A stretch of 64,000 nucleotides of DNA from Ensifer oleiphilus (GTDB lineage Bacteria; Pseudomonadota; Alphaproteobacteria; Rhizobiales; Rhizobiaceae), in NCBI RefSeq assembly GCF_013371465.1, contig NZ_JABWDU010000005.1, positions 124,001 to 188,000 on the forward strand, read 5' to 3'. Made by a program: the position numbers and the translations under genes. Positions 37,790 through 49,012 of this stretch are shown here, in pieces (the first letter of the stretch is position 1; each line of letters opens with the position of its first letter). The notes under the pieces were generated by a model. That model did not search any database and had not been told where the DNA came from. It worked only from the letters and a program-made list of their open reading frames with translations.

Positions 37790-40285
37790 ATGAGCGAGAT
37801 CGAAGTTCGGACTTCGATGCAGGATGGAAAGCACGTTGCTCCAGCGCTACCCGCGTCGGTTTTGGTCGATGGTGCGCCTGCAACGCCTGCGGACAGGCGC
37901 ACCGAGCTCGTCTTTCGCCTTTTGAAGTCTCATGCAATGGCTGCGCGCGCGCGCCTGCGACCGGCTGCCATTGCTTCATCCTGGCGCAGTGCCATCGAGG
38001 AAGAGGCTGAGTTCGGCCATGGATTGGTGCTGGTTCCGGTGCTGCTTGCCGCCGGCGTGCTGACCTGGCTTTCGCTGCCTTATGACCTCGGACTTGTAAA
38101 ACTTGCACTGCTGCTTTGCGTTTTCGGAATAGCCGCCTTGTCGTGCAGCAGGGCCGCGCGCGCCATTCGCCCACTGATGATCGCAGGGGCACTGTTCAGC
38201 GCAGGCATGGCGCTTGTCGCGTTCGAAACGTCGCGTCTCGATACGGTCGTGCTTGATGGCCCGGTAACGACAAATCTGCGCGGTAAAGTGTTTTCGCGCG
38301 AGAAGAATGATCGTGAGCATTGGCGCTACGGCGTTCTTATCGAGCAAACCACCAAGCCGACGCTGCGACGGGCACCGCTCAAGGTCATGGTACTGTCACG
38401 CAGCCCGCACACACCGTTGGCGATCGGAGCGACGATCGAAGGCAGGGCGCGCCTTTCCCCACCTTCGGGCCCCGCGCTACCGGGTCTCAACGATTTCGCG
38501 TTTGACGCATACTTCAGGCAGATTGGTGCGGTCGGCTATTTCTACGGTGCGCCACATAGCCCTGCGGTCGACGGTAGCGCCGCAACGGAAGACCGCTCAC
38601 TTTGGGCGCGAACGGCAGAAAGTCTGGCCGCAATGCGCGCGGCGGTCGGCGAAAGGATCCGAGGGGTGATCGGTGGCGACACCGGTGCGCTTGCCGCCGC
38701 CCTGGTGACAGCCGAGGAGAGAGCGATCGGTCGCGACACCGTCGAGATGCTGCGGCAGGCGGGCCTTGCACACGTGTTGGCGATTTCCGGTCTCAACATG
38801 GTGCTTGCCGCGGGAACCTTCCTGATCGGGGCTCGAACGATCCTGAGCGCGGTTCCCGGATTGGCGCAGCGGGTGGCGATCAAGAAGATTGCCGCTGCCG
38901 GTGCGCTGGCCATGGTCTTTCTTTACATCCTGATTTCCGGCGGCGCTGTTTCCGCCGTGCGCGCGTGGATCATGATCTCGATCATGCTGGTGGCGGTGTT
39001 CTTCGATCGCATGTCGATCAGCCTGCGAAACATCGCGCTGGCCGCAATTGTCATCATCGTGATCACGCCATCTGCCGTTGCGGGGCCGGGCTTCCAGATG
39101 TCCTTTGCCGCAACGCTGGCGCTGGTTGCCGGCTACGCACGCTGGCGCGAGCGTGCTCAAGCAGATGAGCGGGCAGCCGCCGGGCGCTGGTGGGGCAGGC
39201 GGCTCGTCATGGGCTTTGTCATCGGCGTGCTTGCGACCTCCCTGATCGGCGGCCTTGCGACCTCCGTCTACTCCGCCGCCTATTTCCAGCGCCTGCCGGC
39301 CTACGGCCTGCTCGCCAACGTGCTTGCAGCGCCACTGATCAGCATTGTCATCATGCCGTTCGGCCTGTTCGCCATGTTGCTGATGCCCTTTGGTCTCGAA
39401 CAGTATCCGCTTGCCGTGATGGCATGGGGGCTGGATGGCATGCTGGTGATCGCCCGCTTCGTGACGTCGCTCGACGGTGAATTTCTGACCGGCCGCATCG
39501 GGCCGCTGGCGTTCCTGCTCATTGCCTTTGGCGGCATCATCCTGTGCGTGTTGCGGACCTGGCTTGCGGCTCTGGGCGGCGTCGTGTTGCTCGTCGGTTT
39601 GATGTGTCTCGTCGTCGAGGACAGGCAGTTGCCGGCGGTTGTGGTGTCGGAGGACGGGCGTCTCGTTGGCTTGGTCACTGACACTGCCATCGCAACGAAC
39701 CGGGATCGGCCCTCGGATTTCCTATTTTCACAGTGGCAGCGCGCATTGGCGGTCGAGAGCCACGTCGCTCCAATGCCAGCACTTGGGGCGGTAGCCGAAG
39801 GCCTCTATCCCGAAGCCAAACGACAATCCGGAAAGGCAACGCCGCGGGTGTTCGATCCAGCGGCCGCCGCCGCCATCCGCAAGGATATCAATGACACGCT
39901 CGGCAAAGCTTCGCCCAATGTCTTTTCATGCCGCGAGAAACAATGGTGCGTCGCCCGAAGCGATGCCGGCTGGACGGTCACGCTCATCGAAAATCCCAAT
40001 CTGTTCGAGGTGCTGTGCGATCAAGCCGATCTGTTGATCGCGCCTGGAAGCTTCAACGAGCGGACCTGTTCATCCGGTCAGGCGCGGATCCTGAGTGGGC
40101 GCCTGCTGCGGTTGGCAGGGGCGATCGAGATTTTCGCCGACCCGGTCGAGGGCGGCCAGCGCGCGGCGATGCGCTTCAAGACATCGTTTACGTCGCTGCA
40201 GCGTCCCTGGGAGCGCCATCGCGCCTATGACTGGCGACGCGGCGACTTCGACGATGATCCTCCACTATTCCAAATATCGAGGTAG
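37790..40285 (+). CDS. comEC: ComEC/Rec2 family DNA-uptake membrane protein, without visible metallo-lactamase motif
   Basis: This 831-residue polytopic protein starts at ATG 37790 behind GGGGGAAAG. An N-terminal DUF4131-like region follows a double hydrophobic segment (VLVPVLLAAGVLTWLSLPYDLGLVKLALL). The competence domain holds the signature LRQAGLAHVLAISGLNMVLAAG near residue 330 and about nine further helices. The C-terminal 220 residues start like the usual hydrolase domain (VVVSEDGRLVGLV) but contain no HxHxDH zinc motif. ComEC forms the inner-membrane channel for single-stranded DNA in natural transformation; whether this one works is unknown. Confidence 0.88.
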   Translation: MSEIEVRTSMQDGKHVAPALPASVLVDGAPATPADRRTELVFRLLKSHAMAARARLRPAAIASSWRSAIEEEAEFGHGLVLVPVLLAAGVLTWLSLPYDLGLVKLALLLCVFGIAALSCSRAARAIRPLMIAGALFSAGMALVAFETSRLDTVVLDGPVTTNLRGKVFSREKNDREHWRYGVLIEQTTKPTLRRAPLKVMVLSRSPHTPLAIGATIEGRARLSPPSGPALPGLNDFAFDAYFRQIGAVGYFYGAPHSPAVDGSAATEDRSLWARTAESLAAMRAAVGERIRGVIGGDTGALAAALVTAEERAIGRDTVEMLRQAGLAHVLAISGLNMVLAAGTFLIGARTILSAVPGLAQRVAIKKIAAAGALAMVFLYILISGGAVSAVRAWIMISIMLVAVFFDRMSISLRNIALAAIVIIVITPSAVAGPGFQMSFAATLALVAGYARWRERAQADERAAAGRWWGRRLVMGFVIGVLATSLIGGLATSVYSAAYFQRLPAYGLLANVLAAPLISIVIMPFGLFAMLLMPFGLEQYPLAVMAWGLDGMLVIARFVTSLDGEFLTGRIGPLAFLLIAFGGIILCVLRTWLAALGGVVLLVGLMCLVVEDRQLPAVVVSEDGRLVGLVTDTAIATNRDRPSDFLFSQWQRALAVESHVAPMPALGAVAEGLYPEAKRQSGKATPRVFDPAAAAAIRKDINDTLGKASPNVFSCREKQWCVARSDAGWTVTLIENPNLFEVLCDQADLLIAPGSFNERTCSSGQARILSGRLLRLAGAIEIFADPVEGGQRAAMRFKTSFTSLQRPWERHRAYDWRRGDFDDDPPLFQISR

Positions 40286-40467
40286 ATCTTGAGGTTGGGT
40301 GAGCTGAAATGCGGGTGTGAAATTATTCTTGATTTATATACTCCACAAATCCTTGTGTTTCGGTCATAGTTTGTCGTAAAGAGCGGCCAATGCACGCTGA
40401 GGTGGCTCGAAATCCGGCTGCCAGTGATTTTTGTGATGGCGAAACGGACCAGTACGCGAGGAACAAG

Positions 40468-41589
40468 ATGCCTAACCGAACCCGATCGAAGCTGAGTATT
40501 TTGGCGGCAGCGACATTGGTGCTGGCTTGCAGTGTTTCCTCAACGGTCGTCTTGGCTCAGGCCACCTCAATCGAGACAACAACCCCGGCCATCGGTCAGG
40601 TTCAGAGCGCCGAACCGGCGGCAACGGCACCGAGCAACGCAGGCGCTGCGACCCAAGGCGAGCCGCCCGTGGCTTCTAGGGCAGCAACGTCGCAGCCCGG
40701 GGTCGCTCAACCGACCGCCGGAACGCAACCGACGGAAAACGGAATTGCTGTAACCGGAGCGGATACCGGCGGACAAACCCCGCCCGTATCGGTTGATACC
40801 CCCGCAGTCGAAGCGCCGTCGGAAGTCGCCGCCAACCCCATTTTGCCGCATGATCTTTCGCCGATGGGCATGTTCCTTGCCGCCGACATGGTGGTGAAGG
40901 CCGTGATGATCGGACTTGCGCTTGCCTCGGTGATCACCTGGGCGATTTTCGTGGTCAAGACGTTCGAGCTCTTTGCCGCAAAGGCACGCCTTAGCCGTGC
41001 TGTCCGTCAACTCTCGGCTGCAAACGGATTGGCTGAGCTTAAGTCCATATTCGACGGCAGGTCGGGTCCTGCCGCGGAAATGGTTGCCGCTGCTATCGAT
41101 GAGATGGTGCGTTCCGAGGCTGTGCTCGATCACGCGCCGGCGGCAGGTCTCAAGGAACGCGTCGCATCGCTGCTGACGCGCATCGAGGTTCGCGCCGGCA
41201 AGCGCATGACCAGCGGAACGGGCATTCTTGCCTCGATCGGATCCGTCGGTCCGTTCGTCGGTCTGTTCGGAACCGTCTGGGGCATCATGAACTCCTTCAT
41301 CGGCATCAGCAAAGCGCAGACGACCAATCTGGCGATCGTTGCCCCCGGCATTGCAGAAGCGCTGCTGGCGACCGCAATCGGCCTCGTCGCCGCAATCCCC
41401 GCGGTTATCATCTACAACTACTTTGCTCGCTCGGTTGGCGGCTACAAGGTCGTCCTCGCTGACGCGGCAGCTGCCGTCGAACGGCTTGTCAGCCGTGATC
41501 TCGATCATCGCCTGTTGCGCAAGGCGCAACCGCGTCGCCAAGAGGGCTTCGCCCATCCGGCAGAAGCATCCATCGCAAGGATCGGGTGA
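40468..41589 (+). CDS. exbB: ExbB-type proton-channel subunit of the TonB energiser, with long N-terminal extension
   Basis: This 373-residue inner-membrane protein starts at MPNRTRSK behind GAGG (40458-40461). It has a signal-like N-terminus (LSILAAATLVLACSVSSTVVLAQA) followed by about 100 Thr/Pro/Ala/Gln-rich residues, making it far longer than E. coli ExbB (244). The MotA/TolQ/ExbB core begins near residue 130 with three helices, including GILASIGSVGPFVGLFGTVWGIMNSFIGI and LATAIGLVAAIPAVIIYNYFAR. With ExbD it converts proton-motive force to TonB movement for iron-siderophore and cobalamin uptake. exbD follows by 3 bases. Confidence 0.92.
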   Translation: MPNRTRSKLSILAAATLVLACSVSSTVVLAQATSIETTTPAIGQVQSAEPAATAPSNAGAATQGEPPVASRAATSQPGVAQPTAGTQPTENGIAVTGADTGGQTPPVSVDTPAVEAPSEVAANPILPHDLSPMGMFLAADMVVKAVMIGLALASVITWAIFVVKTFELFAAKARLSRAVRQLSAANGLAELKSIFDGRSGPAAEMVAAAIDEMVRSEAVLDHAPAAGLKERVASLLTRIEVRAGKRMTSGTGILASIGSVGPFVGLFGTVWGIMNSFIGISKAQTTNLAIVAPGIAEALLATAIGLVAAIPAVIIYNYFARSVGGYKVVLADAAAAVERLVSRDLDHRLLRKAQPRRQEGFAHPAEASIARIG

Positions 41590-41592
41590 GAT

Positions 41593-42018
41593 ATGGCCGG
41601 AAAGGTTAGCGATGGCGGCGGCGATCTCGACGAGAACAGCGAGATCAACGTCACCCCCTTCATCGACGTCATGCTCGTCCTGCTCATCATCTTCATGGTC
41701 GCAGCGCCGCTTGCGACCGTGGACATGAAGGTTGATCTGCCGCAGTCAGTCTCCAAACCGACGCCGCGTGACGACAAGCCGGTGTTCGTGACGCTCAGTG
41801 CCGATCTTGGTTTGGCGATCGGCAATGAGGAAACGGCTCGCGAGGAGTTTGCGGCCCAGCTTCAGCGCCTGACCGAAGGCAACACCGAGACACGCGTCCT
41901 GCTGCGTGCGGACAAGGCCGTCGATTACGGCGAGCTGATGACGGTCATGAACCTCATCCAGAACGCCGGTTATACCAAGATTGCCCTTGTTGGGCTGGAG
42001 GGAGCGCCTGGCCGCTGA
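41593..42018 (+). CDS. exbD: ExbD-type TonB energiser subunit
   Basis: This 141-residue protein has a short cytoplasmic N-terminus, one transmembrane helix (EINVTPFIDVMLVLLIIFMVAAPL) and a periplasmic domain. The essential proton-carrying Asp is D25, at the same residue number as in E. coli ExbD. It pairs with ExbB just upstream. The usual partner tonB is not next to it; the following 239 bases hold no convincing gene. Confidence 0.94.
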   Translation: MAGKVSDGGGDLDENSEINVTPFIDVMLVLLIIFMVAAPLATVDMKVDLPQSVSKPTPRDDKPVFVTLSADLGLAIGNEETAREEFAAQLQRLTEGNTETRVLLRADKAVDYGELMTVMNLIQNAGYTKIALVGLEGAPGR

Positions 42019-42257
42019 GTCGGGCGGTTCCGTTCGGCTGGCGGCCGGCCGCATGTCTGGCGCATTTATCGGGTCGCGCAGTCGCCGACCCCGCTGTTTC
42101 CGGTTTCCTTTTTCCTCTGCAAGATGTCGCTGTCGCTTGAAACCGGCGGGGCGGCGATTTATGAGCTTATGGAAAGGCTGCGCATCGGCAGCCGTATGAA
42201 GAATGCGCGGTTTTCCGGGATACGGTACCGCGCCCATCCGGACACGAGGGCAGTATG

Positions 42258-42923
42258 ATGAATTTCGAAGCGGCGCGCACCAAGATGGTGGACAATCAGA
42301 TCCGGACGACGGATGTCACGTCCCATGCGATCCTGTCCGCTTTCCTCTCCGTGCCGCGCGAAGAGTTCGTGCCCGCGCGGATGAAGGAGCTTGCCTATAT
42401 CGACGCCGACATCGAGCTCGACGGAACCAAGGGCGTCGGCCCGCGGTACCTGATGGAGCCGTCGCCGCTCGCCAAGCTGCTGCAGCTCGCCGAGATTTCG
42501 AAGTCGGACGTTGTGCTGGAGATCGGCTGTGGCACCGGCTACGCCTCGGCGCTGCTTTCGCTGATCGCCGGCTCGGTCGTCGCACTTGAAAGCGATGAGG
42601 TGCTTGCCGCGACGGCGACGGAGACGCTGGCCCGGCTCGGTTATGACAATGTTGCCGTCGTCACCGGCGATCTTGGCAAGGGCTATGCCGCCGAAGCGCC
42701 CTATGACGTCATCTTCGTTCATGGGTCCGTGGAGGTTCTTCCTGCTGCATTGTTCGAACAGCTGCGCAACGGCGGCCGGCTGATTGCGGTCGAAGGCTTC
42801 GGTAATGCTTCGCGTGCTAAGCTCTATGTCCATGAGCATGGGAAGACGTCCGAAAGGGCGGACTTCAACACGGCGGTCAAGCCACTTCCCGGCTTTCGCC
42901 GTGAGCAGACTTTCGTTTTTTGA
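42258..42923 (+). CDS. pcm: Protein-L-isoaspartate O-methyltransferase
   Basis: This 221-residue cytoplasmic methyltransferase repairs isoaspartyl residues in aged proteins with S-adenosylmethionine. Seen: VDNQIRTTDVTSHAILSAFLSVPREEFVP at the N-terminus, the SAM motif VLEIGCGTGYASALLSLIAG (from about residue 79), and LFEQLRNGGRLIAVEG. Of tandem ATGs at 42255 and 42258, the second is better spaced (7 bases) from GAGGG. It sits immediately upstream of tolC, in the same direction but with a 287-base gap. Confidence 0.9.
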   Translation: MNFEAARTKMVDNQIRTTDVTSHAILSAFLSVPREEFVPARMKELAYIDADIELDGTKGVGPRYLMEPSPLAKLLQLAEISKSDVVLEIGCGTGYASALLSLIAGSVVALESDEVLAATATETLARLGYDNVAVVTGDLGKGYAAEAPYDVIFVHGSVEVLPAALFEQLRNGGRLIAVEGFGNASRAKLYVHEHGKTSERADFNTAVKPLPGFRREQTFVF

Positions 42924-42934
42924 GGTGCCACTTA

Positions 42935-42992
42935 TTGAGGTATCTCAACATTTGATTGTGCTGCTAAAATAGCAATGTTGCCAATTGGCAAC
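42935..42992. promoter_or_regulatory. Two palindromes upstream of tolC (candidate operators)
   Basis: TTGAG-GTAT-CTCAA (42935-42948) and the perfect 16-bp palindrome GTTGCCAATTGGCAAC (42977-42992) lie in the pcm-tolC gap. Neither has a T-run. Position 220 bases before tolC suggests a repressor site or the end of pcm. Confidence 0.5.
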
Positions 42993-43210
42993 GAACCACC
43001 TGTTTCTTTTTGAAATGATCGTGCGCAGTATCGGTGTACAGTTGTGATCGTACCGATTCCGGGTTTCAAAGAGTGCTGAGGTAGTGATTTGCTCACCGGT
43101 GGGCGGTGTGAGCGCTTCATCGCCGTATTTAGGGCGGCGCAGTTTCGACTTCGGAATGGCGCCGCAGGAAATGGTGGGCTGGCATTGCCGCCCCGATCGG
43201 AGAGGGAAGT

Positions 43211-44581
43211 ATGGTGTCGATTGTCCGCAAAGCAGCCTTTTGGGCTGCCGTCTCGACGAGTGTACTGCTTGCGCCGCAGGCCGTGCTGGCGGAGACGATC
43301 TTCGGCGCAATGGCCAAAGCCTATGAGAATAACCCGGACCTGAACGCCGCGCGCGCCGGTCTTCGGGCGACCGACGAAGGGGTGCCGATCGCGAAGTCCG
43401 GGTTTCGCCCCCAGGTTTCGGCGTTTGCAAACGGAACGCTTTCCACTGTCCAGAACGATGTTATTGGAAGTCGAGACTTTCACCAGGGGCAGATCGGTGT
43501 CACCGTAACCCAGATGATTTTTGACGGCTTTCAGACGTTGAACAACGTTCGCGCCGCCGAATCGAATGTCTTCGCCAACCGCGAGGGGCTTCGGGCGAAC
43601 GAAATCCAAATTCTGCTGGCAGCGGCGACGTCCTACGCCAACATCGCACGCGATCAGCAGATCGTTTCCATCCGTCGACAGAACATCGCCTTCCTCAAGG
43701 AGCAGTTGAACGCGTCTCAGGCCCGCCTCGACGTCGGTGAAGGCACGCGGACTGACGTGAGTCTTGCCGAAGCGTCGCTCGCCAACGCTCAGTCGCTTCT
43801 GATCAGCGCCATCGCGCAGCTGAAGCAGAGTGAGGCTGTTTATGTTCAGATCGTCGGCGTGGCGCCGACCGGCATCAAGCAGCCGGCACCTGCCTCGAAG
43901 GGGCTTCCGCGGTCGCTCGATCAGGCTGTTGCCCTTGGGCTGCGCCAGCATCCGACCATTCTCGCCGCGCAATACAATGTCGATACGGCCGGCTTCCAGG
44001 TGAAGTCAGCTGAAGGCACGATGCTCCCCGGTGTGACTATTCAGGGACAGGTTGGGCGCACGACGGGTAATTCCGGTGACGGTGTCGTCAGCGACACGTC
44101 GAGCGTCACGGCCCGCCTGACGGTACCGATCTACCAGGGTGGTGCAGAATATGGTCAGATTCGTCGGGCCAAAGAGACCCTGGGGCAGCAGCGTATCCTG
44201 GTCGATTCGCAGCGTGCAGCCGTTCAGCAGAACGTTGTGACGGCTCATGCCCAGCTTGAGGCGGCGATTGCCCGTATCGGTGCCAACAAGACTCAGATTT
44301 CGGCCGCCAACATGGCGCTCGCCGGTGTGATCGAAGAGCGCAAGGTCGGCCAGCGCACCACGCTCGACGTCCTCGACTCGCAACAGACGGTGCTTAACGC
44401 GCAGGAACAGCTGGCAATCGCCCAGCGCGACGCGGTTGTTGCTAGCTACGGCCTGCTCGCTGCCACCGCGATTTTGAGCGTGAAGAGCCAGGGTTTGCAG
44501 GTTGCCGAATACCGTGCCGAAGAGCACTACGAGGCCGTCAAGGACAAGTGGTTCGGACTTCGAACCGTCGACGGCCGCTGA
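43211..44581 (+). CDS. tolC: TolC family outer membrane export channel
   Basis: This 456-residue protein has a signal peptide ending near residue 26 (PQAVLA-E). Two outer-membrane-efflux repeats follow: ETIFGAMAKAYENNPDLNAARAGLRATDEG (1st) and LDQAVALGLRQHPTILAAQYNVDTAGFQVKSAEG (2nd), each with long coiled-coil helices and barrel strands. It forms the trimeric tunnel used by type I secretion and multidrug efflux; in rhizobia TolC is also needed for exopolysaccharide, protein secretion and symbiosis (known). A purine-rich GAGAGGGAAG ribosome site precedes the ATG. A terminator follows. Confidence 0.94.
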   Translation: MVSIVRKAAFWAAVSTSVLLAPQAVLAETIFGAMAKAYENNPDLNAARAGLRATDEGVPIAKSGFRPQVSAFANGTLSTVQNDVIGSRDFHQGQIGVTVTQMIFDGFQTLNNVRAAESNVFANREGLRANEIQILLAAATSYANIARDQQIVSIRRQNIAFLKEQLNASQARLDVGEGTRTDVSLAEASLANAQSLLISAIAQLKQSEAVYVQIVGVAPTGIKQPAPASKGLPRSLDQAVALGLRQHPTILAAQYNVDTAGFQVKSAEGTMLPGVTIQGQVGRTTGNSGDGVVSDTSSVTARLTVPIYQGGAEYGQIRRAKETLGQQRILVDSQRAAVQQNVVTAHAQLEAAIARIGANKTQISAANMALAGVIEERKVGQRTTLDVLDSQQTVLNAQEQLAIAQRDAVVASYGLLAATAILSVKSQGLQVAEYRAEEHYEAVKDKWFGLRTVDGR

Positions 44582-44587
44582 TCAAGA

Positions 44588-44613
44588 AAACGCCTCGGGA
44601 AACCGGGGCGTTT
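44588..44613 (+). terminator. Rho-independent terminator after tolC
   Basis: An 11-bp stem AAACGCCTCGG / CCGGGGCGTTT with a GAAA loop and one T-G pair (44588-44613), then TC-rich tail. Confidence 0.85.
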
Positions 44614-44764
44614 CTGCTTCTGCCGATCAAAACAAATCTGTGCAACAATCCAAGTGTCTGATTCGCGGCGTATGTTTCGCCCGCGAACTCACTTAAGGTT
44701 TGTTTGCAATCGGCACATGCGTCGTTTCGGGACACATGCTCAGCCGCGTCAAACGGGGATAGAA

Positions 44765-45595
44765 ATGGCACAGCTCAATGTCGCGCGTGAACCTTCGATG
44801 GATGAGATTCTCGCATCCATTCGCAAGATCATCGAGAGCAACGAGCCGGGGCAGATCGATTTCTCCTCGCAGGATCACTATGAGGACGATGCCTCCGACG
44901 AAATCGAGCTGACGATCGACAGCGAAATCGAAGCGGCGGCTTTCGGCGGGCGTGACGAGAGCCTCCAAGCGTCGAAGCCAGCAACGCCTTCAACGGCGAT
45001 TGAGGTGGCCGTCATCCCTTCGGAGGCGCACTCGAACATCGCGCAGCCGCCGCTTTCCTTGGCCGATGTCGCCGCCCGGGTGCGCGCGGCCTCCGAGCGT
45101 CATACCGTGGGCTATATGGCGAAGGCGCCTGTCAACGAGGAACCGCCGCGTAACGTTCAGGATAGTCCGGTGATCACGTCGCGCATGGCAGCCGTCTCCG
45201 CACCGCCGGCGCCGGCTGGCCGTCTATCGGTGAGTGAGGCTCAGCAACCTAGCAGCGAGAGCGTCGTGGTTGAAACGCCGGTAGCGGCGCCGAAGGTGGA
45301 AGAGCCTGTGGCCGTCGCCGTTTCGGCCGGTCCGGTGGCGCTCGTCGCTGAAGAACCTGTGGTCGGGAAATCCGCGCCTGCGATCATTTCGGCCGAGGTC
45401 GGTCGTCAGGTTGCGCAGTCCTTTGACAATCTTGCCCAGGCGGTCGACCTCAGTACGCGTCGGTCGTACGATGAAATTGCCGAAGAAATGTTGCGTCCGA
45501 TGCTGCAGGAGTGGCTGGACGACAACTTGCCGACCTTGGTGGAACGGCTCGTGCGGGAAGAGATCGAACGCGTCGCGCGCGGCCCCCGACGCTAA
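44765..45595 (+). CDS. PopZ-type polar organising protein (DUF2497)
   Basis: This 276-residue protein has the two end modules of DUF2497/PopZ. The N-terminal helix is REPSMDEILASIRKIIESNE (residues about 8-27). The C-terminal helices are RSYDEIAEEMLRPMLQEWLDDNLPTLVERLVREEIERVARG. The roughly 190 residues between them are acidic then Pro/Ala/Val-rich and probably disordered, longer than the linker in Caulobacter PopZ. PopZ self-assembles at cell poles and tethers the chromosome origin and polar signalling proteins (known in Caulobacter and Agrobacterium). Placement between tolC and valS is as I recall for other rhizobia. Confidence 0.85.
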   Translation: MAQLNVAREPSMDEILASIRKIIESNEPGQIDFSSQDHYEDDASDEIELTIDSEIEAAAFGGRDESLQASKPATPSTAIEVAVIPSEAHSNIAQPPLSLADVAARVRAASERHTVGYMAKAPVNEEPPRNVQDSPVITSRMAAVSAPPAPAGRLSVSEAQQPSSESVVVETPVAAPKVEEPVAVAVSAGPVALVAEEPVVGKSAPAIISAEVGRQVAQSFDNLAQAVDLSTRRSYDEIAEEMLRPMLQEWLDDNLPTLVERLVREEIERVARGPRR

Positions 45596-45617
45596 TAGCT
45601 GAGCCTTTCCGACACAG

Positions 45618-45645
45618 GGGCCGCGGAACAGTCGCGGCCTTTTTG
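45618..45645 (+). terminator. Rho-independent terminator after the popZ-like gene
   Basis: GGCCGCG (45619-45625) pairs with CGCGGCC (45633-45639), 7-base loop, then a T-run. Confidence 0.85.
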
Positions 45646-45717
45646 CGTTCGTGTTGACTTGCACCGGTCCTTCCGGTTTACAAGACGTAGACATCAATCT
45701 CCAAAATTGGCTTCAAA

Positions 45718-48558
<2,841 letters not shown>

Positions 48559-48586
48559 GCGGATCGCAAGATCTTGATTTTACACG

Positions 48587-48617
48587 ATCCGCGGTGGAAA
48601 CACCGCGGATTTGTCAT
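48587..48617 (+). terminator. Rho-independent terminator after valS
   Basis: A perfect 10-bp stem ATCCGCGGTG (48587-48596) / CACCGCGGAT (48601-48610) with GAAA loop, then TTTGTCATTTT. Confidence 0.88.
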
Positions 48618-49012
48618 TTTCTGACGGAGCATCAGGAGCGTCTGCCAAGACGATTCGGCATGTCGGGGCGGCGGCTTTCTGTCGCGCCGCCGTGGGCGTT
48701 CGTGACTGGCTTTCAAAGCCGGACATGCTCTTTTTGGTGCAAAAACCAATGTTGTTGTCGTTGAGTAACACTTTCGGATTACGTTGGAAAATATTACTAA
48801 CATTAGAGACATAATCGCGATTGAGCGAAAAATCCGTTCGTTTTGCGGGGATTGTGTTCAAATGATGAGAATCTTACGTAAATTTTGCGGCAGCTATGGT
48901 CGGCTCCTCCCTGGAATGCGGCATTTGCGATTTCACGCGATCGTGAGAATACTTTTACCACAGGCGACGTGAGGTGGATTGTCGCAGAGTGAAATGCAGG
49001 GGGAGGAGCTTG
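48618..49012 (+). promoter_or_regulatory. Upstream region of the fadL-type gene
   Basis: This stretch of about 400 bases has no gene I can support. The first 110 bases hold GC-rich inverted repeats, including GGCTTT-C-AAAGCC (48708-48720). The rest is AT-rich, as expected of a promoter zone. TCACG-CGAT-CGTGA (48933-48946) is a perfect-arm palindrome 67 bases before the ATG, a candidate operator for fatty-acid or other control. Confidence 0.4.

Noticed and set aside
40329-40345. A possible iron-response box (TGA-N9-TCA type) upstream of exbB
   Set aside because: Only five of six consensus bases fit and there is no second support, so chance is likely in an AT-rich gap.
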